From: Rhodoferax sp. U11-2br
Lineage (GTDB): Bacteria; Pseudomonadota; Gammaproteobacteria; Burkholderiales; Burkholderiaceae_C
DNA: 64,000 nucleotides
Direction of reading: 5' to 3'
Assembly: GCF_018619435.1 (NCBI RefSeq)
Contig: NZ_JAHFZF010000013.1
Span: forward strand, 1-64,000
Both the position numbers and the translations under genes were made by a program. This document shows positions 9,243 through 18,519 of the stretch, piece after piece (within the stretch, counting starts at the first letter, position 1; each line of letters starts with the position of its first letter). The notes beneath the pieces were generated by a model, which saw only the letters and a program-made list of their open reading frames with translations, was not told the origin of the DNA and made no database searches.

Positions 9243-11684
9243 ATGTCTGACCACACACCATTACCTGCTGATTCTCTTGACTTGCCGCTGCTGCCATTGC
9301 GCGATGTGGTGGTTTTCCCTCACATGGTTATCCCGCTTTTTGTGGGTCGTCCCAAGAGCATCAAAGCGCTTGAGGCAGCCATGAGTGTGGATCGGCGCAT
9401 CATGTTGGTGGCGCAAAAAGCAGCAGCCAAGGATGATCCGTTGGTCACGGACATGTTTGATGTTGGCTGTATTTCCACCATTTTGCAGATGCTCAAACTC
9501 CCCGATGGCACTGTCAAGGTGCTGGTCGAGGGGCAGCAACGTGCGGTGGTGACCAAAGTGGCCGATGGTGAGTCTTATTTTGTGGCCAGTATCACACCGG
9601 TCGAGGTTGTTGCTGAGGCTGAAGGCAAATCCAAGAACAAGGCCAGTGAAATCGAGGCCCTGCGCCGCGCGGTGATGCAACAGTTTGACCAGTACGTCAA
9701 GCTCAACAAGAAAATACCGCCAGAAATACTGACCTCAATTGCCAGCATCGATGATCCAGGTCGTATGACGGACACCATCGCAGCACATCTGCCTTTGAAG
9801 CTTGAAAGCAAACAGGCCGTTCTTGAACTTGCCAGCATCAAGGATCGTCTGGAAAACCTCTATGGCCAGATTGAACGCGAAGTCGATATCCTCAATGTGG
9901 ACAAGAAAATTCGCGGCCGGGTCAAGCGGCAGATGGAGAAGAACCAGCGTGATTTTTATTTGAATGAGCAAGTCAAAGCCATTCAGAAAGAACTTGGTGA
10001 AGGTGAAGACGGCGCTGACATTGAAGAGATCGAGAAGAAGATCAAGTCAGCCAAGATGCCGAAAGAGGCCTTGAAGAAGGCTGAGGCTGAACTTAAAAAG
10101 CTTAAACTGATGTCGCCCATGTCGGCCGAAGCAACGGTGGTGCGCAACTACATTGATGTGCTCACCGGTATGCCCTGGGCCACCAAGACCAAGATTAAGC
10201 ACAACCTGGCCAATGCCGAGGCTGTGTTGAACGAAGACCATTACGGGCTGGACAAGGTCAAAGACCGTATCCTTGAATACCTTGCGGTGCAACAACGGGT
10301 GGATAAGGTCAAGGCGCCTATCCTTTGCTTGGTCGGGCCACCGGGCGTAGGGAAGACGTCGCTGGGGCAATCTATTGCCAAGGCCACTGGGCGCAAATAT
10401 GTGCGCATGGCGCTGGGGGGGATGCGTGATGAGGCCGAAATTCGGGGGCATCGACGCACCTACATCGGGGCCATGCCGGGCAAAGTGCTGCAAAGCCTGT
10501 CCAAGGTAGGCACACGCAATCCTTTGTTTTTGCTGGATGAAATTGACAAACTGGGCACAGACTTCCGTGGTGATCCGTCGAGTGCGCTGCTCGAGGTGCT
10601 TGACCCAGAACAGAACCACAAGTTTGGCGACCACTACGTCGAGGTTGACTTTGATTTGAGTGATGTGATGTTTGTGGCGACATCGAATTCCATGAACATT
10701 CCACCGGCGCTGCTGGATCGCATGGAGGTCATTCGTTTGGCGGGTTACACCGAGGATGAAAAAACCAATATCGCTATCAAGTATCTGTTGCCCAAGCAGC
10801 TCCAGAACAATGGAGTGAAGGAGTCTGAACTGCTGGTGACCGAAGAAGCGGTACGCGACATCGTGCGGTATTACACACGTGAGGCGGGTGTACGTTCTCT
10901 GGAACGAGAAATTTCAAAAATCTGCCGCAAGGTTGTCAAGGGTTTACAGCTTAAGAAAATGTCGGGTCTGGTCACGGTGAACGGTGCCAATCTGAACGAT
11001 TTTCTGGGCGTACGAAAGTATGACTATGGCCGTGCCGAGAAGAAGAATCAGGTGGGTCAGGTGGTGGGTTTGGCCTGGACCGAGGTCGGTGGCGATTTGT
11101 TGACCATTGAGGCGGCCATGATGCCTGGCAAAGGCGTGATCACTCGCACCGGTTCTTTGGGCGATGTGATGAAAGAGTCGGTCGAGGCGGCGCGTACGGT
11201 GGTGCGCAGTCGCTCTCGCAGGTTGGGTATCAAGGATGAGTTTTTTGAGAAAAAGGACATCCACATCCACGTCCCAGATGGTGCAACGCCCAAAGATGGT
11301 CCGAGTGCGGGCGCAGCCATGACCACCGCCTTTGTGTCTGCCATGACGGGTATTCCGGTACGTTGCGATGTGGCCATGACTGGTGAGATCACCTTGCGGG
11401 GCGAAGTCACGGCCATTGGTGGTTTGAAAGAAAAACTGTTGGCAGCCTTGAGGGGCAACGTCAAGACCGTGTTGATTCCAGAAGAAAATGCCAAGGACTT
11501 GCAAGACATTCCTGAGAACGTCAAGAATGGGCTTGAAATTGTGCCGGTACGATGGATCGATAAGGTGTTGGAGATTGCGCTTGAGCGCATGCCAACACCG
11601 CTGCCCGAAGAAGAACCTGTGGCTGCCGCCTCAACTGAGGTGGTGATTGAACCCGCACAATTGTCAGGTGCTGTGAAACACTGA
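9243..11684 (+). CDS. lon: Lon ATP-dependent protease (LonA)
   Basis: An 813-residue single-chain AAA+ protease that degrades damaged and regulatory proteins. The N-terminal LON domain (about residues 14-210) includes LPLLPLRDVVVFPHM. Walker A is GPPGVGKTS (about 363-371) and Walker B is LFLLDEIDK. The C-terminal protease domain has the catalytic Ser in DGPSAGAAM and the Lys in GGLKEKLLAA. AAGGA lies upstream of the ATG. It is followed by a tRNA cluster; no clear terminator is seen in the 63-bp gap. Confidence 0.97.
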   Translation: MSDHTPLPADSLDLPLLPLRDVVVFPHMVIPLFVGRPKSIKALEAAMSVDRRIMLVAQKAAAKDDPLVTDMFDVGCISTILQMLKLPDGTVKVLVEGQQRAVVTKVADGESYFVASITPVEVVAEAEGKSKNKASEIEALRRAVMQQFDQYVKLNKKIPPEILTSIASIDDPGRMTDTIAAHLPLKLESKQAVLELASIKDRLENLYGQIEREVDILNVDKKIRGRVKRQMEKNQRDFYLNEQVKAIQKELGEGEDGADIEEIEKKIKSAKMPKEALKKAEAELKKLKLMSPMSAEATVVRNYIDVLTGMPWATKTKIKHNLANAEAVLNEDHYGLDKVKDRILEYLAVQQRVDKVKAPILCLVGPPGVGKTSLGQSIAKATGRKYVRMALGGMRDEAEIRGHRRTYIGAMPGKVLQSLSKVGTRNPLFLLDEIDKLGTDFRGDPSSALLEVLDPEQNHKFGDHYVEVDFDLSDVMFVATSNSMNIPPALLDRMEVIRLAGYTEDEKTNIAIKYLLPKQLQNNGVKESELLVTEEAVRDIVRYYTREAGVRSLEREISKICRKVVKGLQLKKMSGLVTVNGANLNDFLGVRKYDYGRAEKKNQVGQVVGLAWTEVGGDLLTIEAAMMPGKGVITRTGSLGDVMKESVEAARTVVRSRSRRLGIKDEFFEKKDIHIHVPDGATPKDGPSAGAAMTTAFVSAMTGIPVRCDVAMTGEITLRGEVTAIGGLKEKLLAALRGNVKTVLIPEENAKDLQDIPENVKNGLEIVPVRWIDKVLEIALERMPTPLPEEEPVAAASTEVVIEPAQLSGAVKH

Positions 11685-11747
11685 TAAACTTTTTTGTTTT
11701 TCAGGCTAACCGAGTCCATTTTTATCTTATACTCATGGGCTTGCAAC

Positions 11748-11823
11748 GCGGGAATAGCTCAGTTGGTAGAGCGCAACCTTGCCAAGGTTGAGGTCGAGAG
11801 TTCGAGACTCTTTTCCCGCTCCA
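11748..11823 (+). tRNA. tRNA-Gly (anticodon GCC), copy 1
   Basis: A 76-nt cloverleaf with acceptor stem GCGGGAA/TTCCCGC, anticodon loop TTGCCAA and encoded CCA. It is base-for-base identical to the second copy 38 bp downstream. Confidence 0.96.
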
Positions 11824-11861
11824 GGTTTTTTTATTTGATGTGGACTGATGTTCGCATCCGT

Positions 11862-11937
11862 GCGGGAATAGCTCAGTTGGTAGAGCGCAACCTTGCCAAG
11901 GTTGAGGTCGAGAGTTCGAGACTCTTTTCCCGCTCCA
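11862..11937 (+). tRNA. tRNA-Gly (anticodon GCC), copy 2
   Basis: An exact duplicate of the preceding tRNA gene, including CCA. A strong intrinsic terminator follows 8 bp later, so the pair appears to be one transcription unit. Confidence 0.96.
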
Positions 11938-11945
11938 GATATTTG

Positions 11946-11973
11946 AAAAGGGAAGCGACCGCTTCCCTTTTTT
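11946..11973 (+). terminator. intrinsic terminator after the tRNA-Gly pair
   Basis: AAAAGGGAAGC (11946-11956) pairs with GCTTCCCTTTT (11961-11971) around GACC and runs into a T-tract. It should separate tRNA-Gly from tRNA-Cys. Confidence 0.85.
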
Positions 11974-11984
11974 GTCAAGGTTTT

Positions 11985-12058
11985 GGCGCGATAGCAAATC
12001 GGTTATGCAACGGATTGCAAATCCGTCTAGCCCAGTTCGACTCTGGGTCGCGCCTCCA
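11985..12058 (+). tRNA. tRNA-Cys (anticodon GCA)
   Basis: A 74-nt cloverleaf with acceptor stem GGCGCGA/TCGCGCC, anticodon loop TTGCAAA and encoded CCA. It starts 12 bp after a strong terminator, so it needs readthrough or a promoter within that hairpin region. Confidence 0.95.
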
Positions 12059-12083
12059 GATACGGGCTCAAAAATGCTCAAGC

Positions 12084-12116
12084 AAGCCTCGCAAGTTCTA
12101 TGTGCGGGGCTTTTTT
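12084..12116 (+). terminator. intrinsic terminator after tRNA-Cys
   Basis: AAGCCTCGCA (12084-12093) pairs with TGCGGGGCTT (12103-12112), with one T-G wobble, and ends in T6. Confidence 0.8.
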
Positions 12117-12134
12117 GTTTCACAATAGACCCGT

Positions 12135-12227
12135 GCCCGAGTGGTGAAATAGGTAGACACATCGGACTTAAAATCCGCCGCTTCGTGAATAACGGGCGTA
12201 CCGGTTCGATTCCGGTCTCGGGCACCA
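12135..12227 (+). tRNA. tRNA-Leu (anticodon TAA)
   Basis: A class II tRNA with acceptor stem GCCCGAG/CTCGGGC, anticodon loop CTTAAAA (anticodon TAA), a long variable arm around CGCTTCGTGAATAACGGGCG, and encoded CCA. The next coding gene begins 17 bp downstream and may be co-transcribed. Confidence 0.95.
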
Positions 12228-12243
12228 CTTAAACTCCAGCGCT

Positions 12244-12879
12244 ATGGCACGTTATAACGCCCCTTTTGAAATTCATGTCCATGGTCAGGTGGCTTTGCGC
12301 ACCGATGTGACGTTTGACAATCTGCAGGATGCACTCAAGCCCCTGTGGAAATATGCTGGTGCCAAATCTTTGGTTGCTGCGTCTGGCAGTTTTTACGAAG
12401 ATGAACCAGGTATCAGGTTTGATGCCCAGGAGCATTTGTTGCAAATGTGCTGGACTGTTGAGGGTGACGACGACTTTCGCCAAGCGCTTGATGAGATGTG
12501 TATGAACCTCAACGATGTGGCGCAATCCGGTGCCGCCATCGAGGTTACCTTTTACGACACCGAGTTCGACGAAGACGAAGAAGATGCCTCCGATGCCGAG
12601 TCACGCGATGATTTTGTGATGCTGTTTGTTGGACCAGACCCAGCATCCATCATGCAGGTTCAACGTGATTTATTGGTGCAGGATGTGGTCAATCTGATGG
12701 AGCGCCACTTTGATGGTGCCGAACTTGGCGGTGTTGTTGCCGCCATCGACAGTTTGTTCAGCCAGCGATTTGACGACTTGGTCAACTCCTTGCAGTTGGG
12801 CAAGCCGCCACGTGGTTCGGGTGGTGGTTCCAGTGGCATGGGTCATGGGGGTGGGCGCAAACCCCGTCATTTACATTAG
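12244..12879 (+). CDS. conserved uncharacterised protein, Gly-rich tail
   Basis: A 211-residue soluble protein with no signal peptide or membrane helix. It begins MARYNAPFEIHVHGQV, has an acidic stretch near residues 110-125 (EFDEDEEDASDAESRDD), and ends in a Gly/Ser-rich tail with basic residues (GSGGGSSGMGHGGGRKPRHLH is split between both features). I believe it belongs to an uncharacterised Burkholderiales family (possibly DUF6806, unverified). It has no clear Shine-Dalgarno and lies 17 bp after tRNA-Leu. No function can be assigned. Confidence 0.75.
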   Translation: MARYNAPFEIHVHGQVALRTDVTFDNLQDALKPLWKYAGAKSLVAASGSFYEDEPGIRFDAQEHLLQMCWTVEGDDDFRQALDEMCMNLNDVAQSGAAIEVTFYDTEFDEDEEDASDAESRDDFVMLFVGPDPASIMQVQRDLLVQDVVNLMERHFDGAELGGVVAAIDSLFSQRFDDLVNSLQLGKPPRGSGGGSSGMGHGGGRKPRHLH

Positions 12880-13060
12880 TCTGACCGACGGTCTTATAGG
12901 TCAGTGCCGCGTAACAGGGTGGTGGGTGCCCAAGTACATTACATCCAGCATCTCGGTGTTGTTCCTGCGTCTGTGGCAAACTCTTTTGACAAGGCAAGTG
13001 CATTGAGTCGCACTGTCACAGCCTCATCCGATAATGGGTGGGTGCTGGCAACTTCAAAAC

Positions 13061-14305
13061 ATGCTTAAACGTATTCAAGTTGATCAACTCAAGTTGGGAA
13101 TGCACCTCAAGGAGTTTTGTGGCTCCTGGATAGATCATCCGTTTTGGCGGACAGAGTTTGTGCTCAAGGACCCAAAAGACATTGAGTTGATTTTGGCCAG
13201 CGGCGTCAAAGAGGTGATGATCGACTGCAGCAAGGGTTTGGATGTGCCTCTTGGTGTGACTGCAGGCGCCGGGCAAGATGTGTTATCGGCGCCAGTTGCT
13301 CCGCAACCCATTGTTGAACTCCCGTCTCCATCTTCACAACACGCCAACACGGTGCCGGCCAGCCAGGAGTTGGAGCGTGCCGCGCTCATTTGCCAACGCT
13401 CCAAAGCTGCTGTGGTATCCATGTTTCAAGAGGCTCGGATGGGCAGAGCCGTTGACGTGGGTGGTGCTCTGCAACTGGTTGAAGAGATTTCTGCCTCGAT
13501 CGCGCGCAACCCTGGGGCGATCATCAGCCTGGCTCGTCTCAAAACGGCCGATGACTACACCTACATGCACTCGGTGGCAGTGTGCGCCATGATGGTGGCG
13601 TTGGCGAAACAGCTGAGATTGGATGACACTCAGACACGACTGTGCGGCATGGCGGGTCTGTTGCACGACATGGGCAAGGTGGCCATGCCCGTCAAAGTGC
13701 TCAATAAACCTGGCAAGCTGACCGATGCCGAGTTTGCAGTCATACGCTCCCATCCCGCCGAGGGTTACAAGATACTCGCCGCCAGCAGTGCTGTGGATGC
13801 CGTGTCACTGGATGTGGTACTCCACCACCACGAAAAAATGGATGGGAGTGGCTATCCTGAAGGTTTGGACGGCGACGGCATCAGCCTCTATGCCAAGATG
13901 GCTGCGGTGTGTGACGTTTACGATGCCATCACATCCAACCGACCTTACAAATCTGGCTGGGATCCGGCCGAGTCCTTGCGCCGCATGGCCGAATGGGCCG
14001 GACACTTTGACCCCAAGGTGTTTCAGGCGTTTGTCAAAAGCATGGGTATTTATCCGGTGGGCTCGCTGGTGCGTTTGAAGTCCGGACGCATTGGTGTGGT
14101 GATCGAACAGTCACCCAAGTCGCTGACCATGCCCATCATCAAAGCCTTCTTCTCCACCAAATCCAATATGCGCATCGTGCCCTTCGTGGTTGACTTGTCG
14201 CACCCGTTGACACAGGAGAAGATCGTCAACCGCGAAGACCCTGCACAGTGGAACTTTCTGGACCTCAATGCTTTATGGTCGGGGCTCAGTCATCTGTCAC
14301 GTTAA
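13061..14305 (+). CDS. HD-GYP domain protein, probable c-di-GMP phosphodiesterase
   Basis: About 414 residues. The N-terminal part (about 1-110) resembles the DUF3391 module common in front of HD-GYP domains. The HD-GYP domain follows with the metal-binding HDMGK (LLHDMGKVAMP), the HPAEGYKIL helix and the GYP signature as HHHEKMDGSGYPEGLDGDGI, so the residues for hydrolysing cyclic di-GMP are intact. It probably lowers c-di-GMP and so favours motility, which fits the chemoreceptor genes nearby. The ATG at 13061 is chosen because the family N-terminus (MLKRIQVDQLKLGM) starts there; an upstream ATG at 13034 would add nine residues. Confidence 0.88.
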   Translation: MLKRIQVDQLKLGMHLKEFCGSWIDHPFWRTEFVLKDPKDIELILASGVKEVMIDCSKGLDVPLGVTAGAGQDVLSAPVAPQPIVELPSPSSQHANTVPASQELERAALICQRSKAAVVSMFQEARMGRAVDVGGALQLVEEISASIARNPGAIISLARLKTADDYTYMHSVAVCAMMVALAKQLRLDDTQTRLCGMAGLLHDMGKVAMPVKVLNKPGKLTDAEFAVIRSHPAEGYKILAASSAVDAVSLDVVLHHHEKMDGSGYPEGLDGDGISLYAKMAAVCDVYDAITSNRPYKSGWDPAESLRRMAEWAGHFDPKVFQAFVKSMGIYPVGSLVRLKSGRIGVVIEQSPKSLTMPIIKAFFSTKSNMRIVPFVVDLSHPLTQEKIVNREDPAQWNFLDLNALWSGLSHLSR

Positions 14306-14375
14306 GCTTGACTGACTCCTGTGCGTCACTTGGTTCCGGGGCGCACAGTTTCTGAGCTGCTGGGTTACAGATCGC

Positions 14376-15998
14376 CTACATGGTCAGTAAGCTTGGTGAT
14401 CCGACGAGTCGGGGGGTGTCCTGGATGATGTCGTTCAATTTGAAAGTAGCCACGAGCGTGGACAGCACTTGTGCCTGTTCACGCATGCTTTGAGCCGCAG
14501 CGGCAGATTGTTCCACCAAGGCGGCATTTTGTTGTGTCATTTCATCCAGATTGGCAACAGCCGCGTTAACCCCCTGAATTTCACGATCCTGCTCTGAAGA
14601 CGACCTCGATATGTCGGCCATGATATCGGTCACGCGCTGAACCGACGCGACGATGTCTTCCATGGTCTGACCTGCATCGGTGACCAGGCGCGTGCCAGCG
14701 TCAATGCGTTCCACACTTGCACCAATGAGCCCCTTGATTTCCTTGGCTGCTGCTGCTGAACGCCCGGCCAGGCTGCGGACCTCACTGGCAACCACTGCAA
14801 AACCGCGCCCTTGTTCACCCGCTCGTGCGGCTTCGACTGCCGCATTCAGTGCCAGGATATTGGTCTGAAAAGCGATGCCGTCAATGACACTGATGATGTC
14901 GCTGATCTTCCTGGAACTGACCTGGATGTCGTTCATGGTACTGACCACTTGGGCCACCACTTGGCCACCACGTGCAGCCACCTGGCCAGCGGAGGCCGCC
15001 AGTTGGTTAGCCTGTTGTGAGGCTTGCGCTGATTGGCGCACCGTGGCCGTAAGTTGGTCCATGCTGGAAGCCGACTGTTGCAGCTGGTTGGCGGTCAGTT
15101 CGGTTCTGACGCTCAAATCCTGATTGCCACTGGCGATCTCAGCGCTGGCGGTGGCGATGCTATCGGTGGTGTTGCGTACTTGCCCGACCAACTGGGTGAG
15201 TGCAGTCTGCATGTCGGACAAGGACACCAGCAGGTGCGTGGTTTCGTCGTTTCCTCCGGTGTCGATCTGTTGCCGTGTCAAGTCGCCAGTGGCAATGGCG
15301 CGTGCCATGCGTTCGGCCTGGTCAATCGGGTGGCAAATGGAGTTCATGTTGGCCAGCGTCAGAGGAATGATGATGGCCAGCACCAACAGCGTCATGCCAA
15401 CGATCAGCCAGATCACCTTGTTCAGGGTCACCTGTAGTTCTTGTTGGTTGGTTTCTGTGGCAGTTTGCAGTTCCGAGGCCAATGCGGTCAGGCTGGCATT
15501 GGCTCGATCAATGATGGGTTGCAGTTTGCCAATGGTCGCCGCTGCCACCTGTGCAGAGGGGAAACCCATGTTTTCAAGCTGTGTCGCCATGGGGGCAAAC
15601 TCGGTCTTGAACTGCTGCATGTCATTGAGGATCACTGTCAACTGTTGGCGTTGTTCCTCTTCAGGAAGCAAAGGGGACAATGTTTGCGCCGACTTCTCGA
15701 TTTGTGCATAAGCGGCTGTCCAGGCTTCCTTGTGTTTTGAGGCTTCGACCGAGTTTTCATACTGGATCACCATGTCTTTCTCGTTGATTCGCAAATCACG
15801 CATGGCTTGTTGAAGGTGCCCCACCTCGGTCATGGAGGTTACGTCACGGGTAACCAAATGGACGGTGATACTGTTGGCGTACAGCTGAGCAGCGATGCCG
15901 ATGCCGCCAATCAGGCATAGTGCGGTACTCACCATGCCTATCGCACCCCACATACGCATGCGGATGCTCAGGCGGCGCATCAATAACTCGAATTTCAT
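14376..15998 (-). CDS. methyl-accepting chemotaxis protein
   Basis: About 540 residues. A first membrane helix ([20 protein letters not shown]), a periplasmic four-helix-bundle-like sensor domain with unknown ligand, a second helix ([19 protein letters not shown]), a HAMP domain, and the conserved signalling hairpin tip ([20 protein letters not shown]). It would modulate a CheA kinase that is not encoded here. There is no C-terminal CheR-docking pentapeptide, unlike the receptor at 20332. The ATG at 15998 has GGAG about 7 nt upstream; the frame opens 29 codons earlier without a good ribosome site. Confidence 0.9.
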   Translation of the reverse strand: MKFELLMRRLSIRMRMWGAIGMVSTALCLIGGIGIAAQLYANSITVHLVTRDVTSMTEVGHLQQAMRDLRINEKDMVIQYENSVEASKHKEAWTAAYAQIEKSAQTLSPLLPEEEQRQQLTVILNDMQQFKTEFAPMATQLENMGFPSAQVAAATIGKLQPIIDRANASLTALASELQTATETNQQELQVTLNKVIWLIVGMTLLVLAIIIPLTLANMNSICHPIDQAERMARAIATGDLTRQQIDTGGNDETTHLLVSLSDMQTALTQLVGQVRNTTDSIATASAEIASGNQDLSVRTELTANQLQQSASSMDQLTATVRQSAQASQQANQLAASAGQVAARGGQVVAQVVSTMNDIQVSSRKISDIISVIDGIAFQTNILALNAAVEAARAGEQGRGFAVVASEVRSLAGRSAAAAKEIKGLIGASVERIDAGTRLVTDAGQTMEDIVASVQRVTDIMADISRSSSEQDREIQGVNAAVANLDEMTQQNAALVEQSAAAAQSMREQAQVLSTLVATFKLNDIIQDTPRLVGSPSLLTM

Positions 15999-16261
15999 TG
16001 GGTACTCCGAAAATAGAAGAAACGAAGCATGGCTGTAAGCAATAGCTGTGCCGCCCAATCGATTGGCCTCAAACCAAGGCAACAAAAAGCGAGAGCTTCA
16101 AATATGTACAGCCTCAGCCTAATCTCGGTTCAACAACGGTGCAAGGGTATTCTGCGTGACTTTGGCCCGTTCGCACAACAGCTATTTTTGATGGATTGGC
16201 AGCGTACCTTTTCTGAAAATGGCTGCTCAGCACAGTCGCGCAGAAACGACTGCGCAGGTGT

Positions 16262-17269
16262 TCAGCGCCTGACCTGTAGGGCGCCGGGATTCACGATGTT
16301 GGTGGGGCGCCCCTTGATGAAGTTCACCACATTGTCGAACGCGGCGCCAAAATACATTTCGTAACTGTCGAGTTCGACATAACCGATATGCGGTGTACAC
16401 ACACAATTTTCTAAGCGCAACAGAGCGTGGCCTTGCAGGATCGGCTCTGACTCGTAGACATCCACGGCGGCCATGCCAGGGCGACCCCGGTTGAGTGCAC
16501 CCAGCAGCGCATCGGGCTGGATCAGCTCGGCGCGTGAGATGTTGACCAGCAGCGCAGTTGGTTTCATTCTGGACAAATCTTCTGCGCTGATCACGCCAGC
16601 GGTCTCCTCGTTCAGGCGCAGGTGCAGGGACAACACATCACTTTGCTCAAACAGCTCCTCTCGGCTACTGGTGACCTCAAACCCGTCGAGCACGGCGCGC
16701 TCTCGTGACGGAGCTCGGCCCCAAATCAGCACCCGCATGCCAAAAGCCCGTCCATAACCCGCGACCAACTGGCCAATGCGGCCATAACCCCAGATCCCGA
16801 GCGTGCGCCCTTTCAAGGTGGTACCCAGACCGAAATTGACCGGCATGGCACTGGACTTCAAACCAGATTGTTGCCATGCGCCGTGTTTGAGATTGCCGAT
16901 GTATTGCGGCAGGCGGCGCATGGCCGCCATGATCAATGCCCAAGCGAGTTCGGCGGGTGCCACCGGTGAGCCGGTACCCTCGGCTACCGCGATACCGCGC
17001 TCGGTGCAGGCACCGACATCCAGATGGGTACCGACCCGACCCGTTTGTGCCACCAGTTTGAGCTTGGGCAACTTCTCAATCACGGCACGAGACAAGTGGG
17101 TACGCTCACGGTTGAGCACAATCACATCGGCGTCTTTGAGTCTGACCGTCAATTGCCCCAGTCCTTTGACGGTGTTGGTGTACACCTTGGCCTGAAGGGG
17201 CTCCAGTTTGGCTGCACATGCCAGCTTGCGCACCACGTCTTGGTAATCGTCCAAAATCACAATATTCAT
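16262..17269 (-). CDS. D-2-hydroxyacid dehydrogenase family protein
   Basis: A 335-residue NAD-dependent oxidoreductase. The Rossmann motif is GYGRIGQLVAGYGRAFGM (about residues 168-185). The catalytic Arg lies in VNISRAELI, the Glu in the following segment, and the His in CTPHIGYVE. Such enzymes reduce 2-keto acids to D-2-hydroxy acids or act in serine synthesis; the substrate cannot be told from sequence. It is transcribed with its back to the chemoreceptor gene and shows no operon partner. Confidence 0.85.
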   Translation of the reverse strand: MNIVILDDYQDVVRKLACAAKLEPLQAKVYTNTVKGLGQLTVRLKDADVIVLNRERTHLSRAVIEKLPKLKLVAQTGRVGTHLDVGACTERGIAVAEGTGSPVAPAELAWALIMAAMRRLPQYIGNLKHGAWQQSGLKSSAMPVNFGLGTTLKGRTLGIWGYGRIGQLVAGYGRAFGMRVLIWGRAPSRERAVLDGFEVTSSREELFEQSDVLSLHLRLNEETAGVISAEDLSRMKPTALLVNISRAELIQPDALLGALNRGRPGMAAVDVYESEPILQGHALLRLENCVCTPHIGYVELDSYEMYFGAAFDNVVNFIKGRPTNIVNPGALQVRR

Positions 17270-17373
17270 GCCACCGATTGTGCCTCGGCGGGGACAACCC
17301 GATGGAATCAGTGATCCTGAATTACCAACTTTTACCCGCCTGGCCAGCTGCGCCGGGAGCGTGTCAGCCAGGC

Positions 17374-17736
17374 CTAGTGTTGCAGTGCCTCACGGGCTGC
17401 CAGTCGGTCAAGTTCGGCACACACGTCGGCCATGCGCCCGGAAATCCGCAATCGTCCTGACTGGCTGGGGTTTTGGCCTGACTCCATCACCTGCAGCACT
17501 CGCACGGGTCGACTGGATCGCACCGGTTGCTTGTTGGCCTCTGTGGTGTGGGTTGGAGTGTCCGATGTGCTGGCATCTGTCCTGGTGAGTGCAGCGGCTC
17601 TTTCTGAGGTTGTGCTTGGCACGGACCCCCGTGGCAGTGGTTGCCCTGGCTTGGCCATCAGCCACTGCCAAAGCACCTTGAACGATTGCAAAACAGACGA
17701 TGTGGTGGATGCGTGGTTCATGGTGCGTGCTTTCAC
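17374..17736 (-). CDS. small uncharacterised protein downstream of lexA
   Basis: Up to 120 residues. The N-terminal region has a short hydrophobic patch (SVLQSFKVLWQWLMAK). The middle is Thr/Ser-rich and probably disordered. The C-terminus (RPVRVLQVMESGQNPSQSG, then ISGRMADVCAELDRLAARE) looks structured. The start is uncertain: GTG at 17736 or ATG at 17721, neither with a clear ribosome site. It follows lexA by 41 bp on the same strand, so it could be read through with lexA and be damage-inducible; this is inference. Confidence 0.6.
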   Translation of the reverse strand: MKARTMNHASTTSSVLQSFKVLWQWLMAKPGQPLPRGSVPSTTSERAAALTRTDASTSDTPTHTTEANKQPVRSSRPVRVLQVMESGQNPSQSGRLRISGRMADVCAELDRLAAREALQH

Positions 17737-17777
17737 AGAGGTGGTTCAGGGGTGAAGTGCAGGGTGGAGGAGCGGGT

Positions 17778-18452
17778 TCACATCAGCATGGTGTTGCGGA
17801 TCAGGCCCACGGCCAGGCCTTCAATCTCGAACGGCTCACCGGGTTCAACCACAATGGTCTGGTAGTCCGGGTTCTCTGGGTGCAGTTCGATGATGTTTTT
17901 GTTGCGCATGAAGCGTTTGACGGTGACCTCTTCACCGAGACGGGCGACCACGATCTGGCCGTTTTTGGCATCGCGGGTGGTTTGCACCGCCAGCAAGTCA
18001 CCGTCCATGATGCCGGCGTCCCGCATGGACATACCACGCACCTTCAGCAGGTAGTCGGGTTTGCGCTGGAACAGGCTGTTTTCGACGTAATAGGTTCTGT
18101 CCACATGTTCTTGCGCGAGGATCGGCGAGCCAGCAGCCACCCGGCCAATCAATGGCAAGGCCAACTGGGCCAGCGCCGCCAGGGGCGACGCCAGCTGGGC
18201 ATGGCGCGACTCGTTGATGGAGCGCAAGTCATCACTGCGCAGCCGGATGCCACGTGAGGTACCGCTGACCAGCTCAATGGCACCTTTGCGGGCAAGTGCC
18301 TGCAAATGTTCTTCGGCTGCGTTGGCGGATTTGAAGCCCAGCTCTGCAGCGATCTCGGCGCGTGTAGGTGGGGCACCTGTGCGTGTTATGGCACTCTGGA
18401 TAAGATCCAGGATCTGTTGCTGGCGGTCGGTCAGTTTGGGACGGGTGAGCAT
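17778..18452 (-). CDS. lexA: LexA SOS repressor
   Basis: A 224-residue repressor, slightly longer than E. coli LexA (202). The N-terminal winged helix (about 1-70) has the recognition region [20 protein letters not shown]. The self-cleavage site is Ala107-Gly108 (VAAGSPI), with the catalytic dyad Ser142 (RGMSMRDAG) and Lys179 (VTVKRF). A strong AAGGAG lies 6 nt before the ATG. Two LexA boxes lie 22 and 41 bp upstream, so it is autoregulated. Confidence 0.96.
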   Translation of the reverse strand: MLTRPKLTDRQQQILDLIQSAITRTGAPPTRAEIAAELGFKSANAAEEHLQALARKGAIELVSGTSRGIRLRSDDLRSINESRHAQLASPLAALAQLALPLIGRVAAGSPILAQEHVDRTYYVENSLFQRKPDYLLKVRGMSMRDAGIMDGDLLAVQTTRDAKNGQIVVARLGEEVTVKRFMRNKNIIELHPENPDYQTIVVEPGEPFEIEGLAVGLIRNTMLM

Positions 18453-18473
18453 GGTGACTCCTTGTGGGTGGTA

Positions 18474-18489
18474 CTGTTTTCTTATCCAG
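18474..18489. promoter_or_regulatory. LexA (SOS) box 1
   Basis: CTGT-N8-CCAG with an AT-rich spacer, one mismatch from CTGT-N8-ACAG. It is 22 bp upstream of lexA. Confidence 0.7.
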
Positions 18490-18492
18490 TAA

Positions 18493-18508
18493 CTGTATTT
18501 TTAATCAG
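18493..18508. promoter_or_regulatory. LexA (SOS) box 2
   Basis: CTGT-ATTTTTAA-TCAG, one mismatch from the consensus and on the same helical face as box 1 (19-bp offset). It ends only 12 bp before the GTG of the divergent asparaginase gene. Confidence 0.75.
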
Positions 18509-18519
18509 TTTTTGAAAGT

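Noticed and set aside
11722..12228. Reverse frame over the tRNA cluster, containing GKRVSNSRPQPWQG twice
   Set aside because: It is the translation of tRNA genes; the repeated peptide comes from the duplicate tRNA-Gly. A common false annotation.
16061..16110. TTGGCCTC and AGCTTCAAAT upstream of the chemoreceptor, like a decayed repeat
   Set aside because: The middle blocks do not match well enough to call it.
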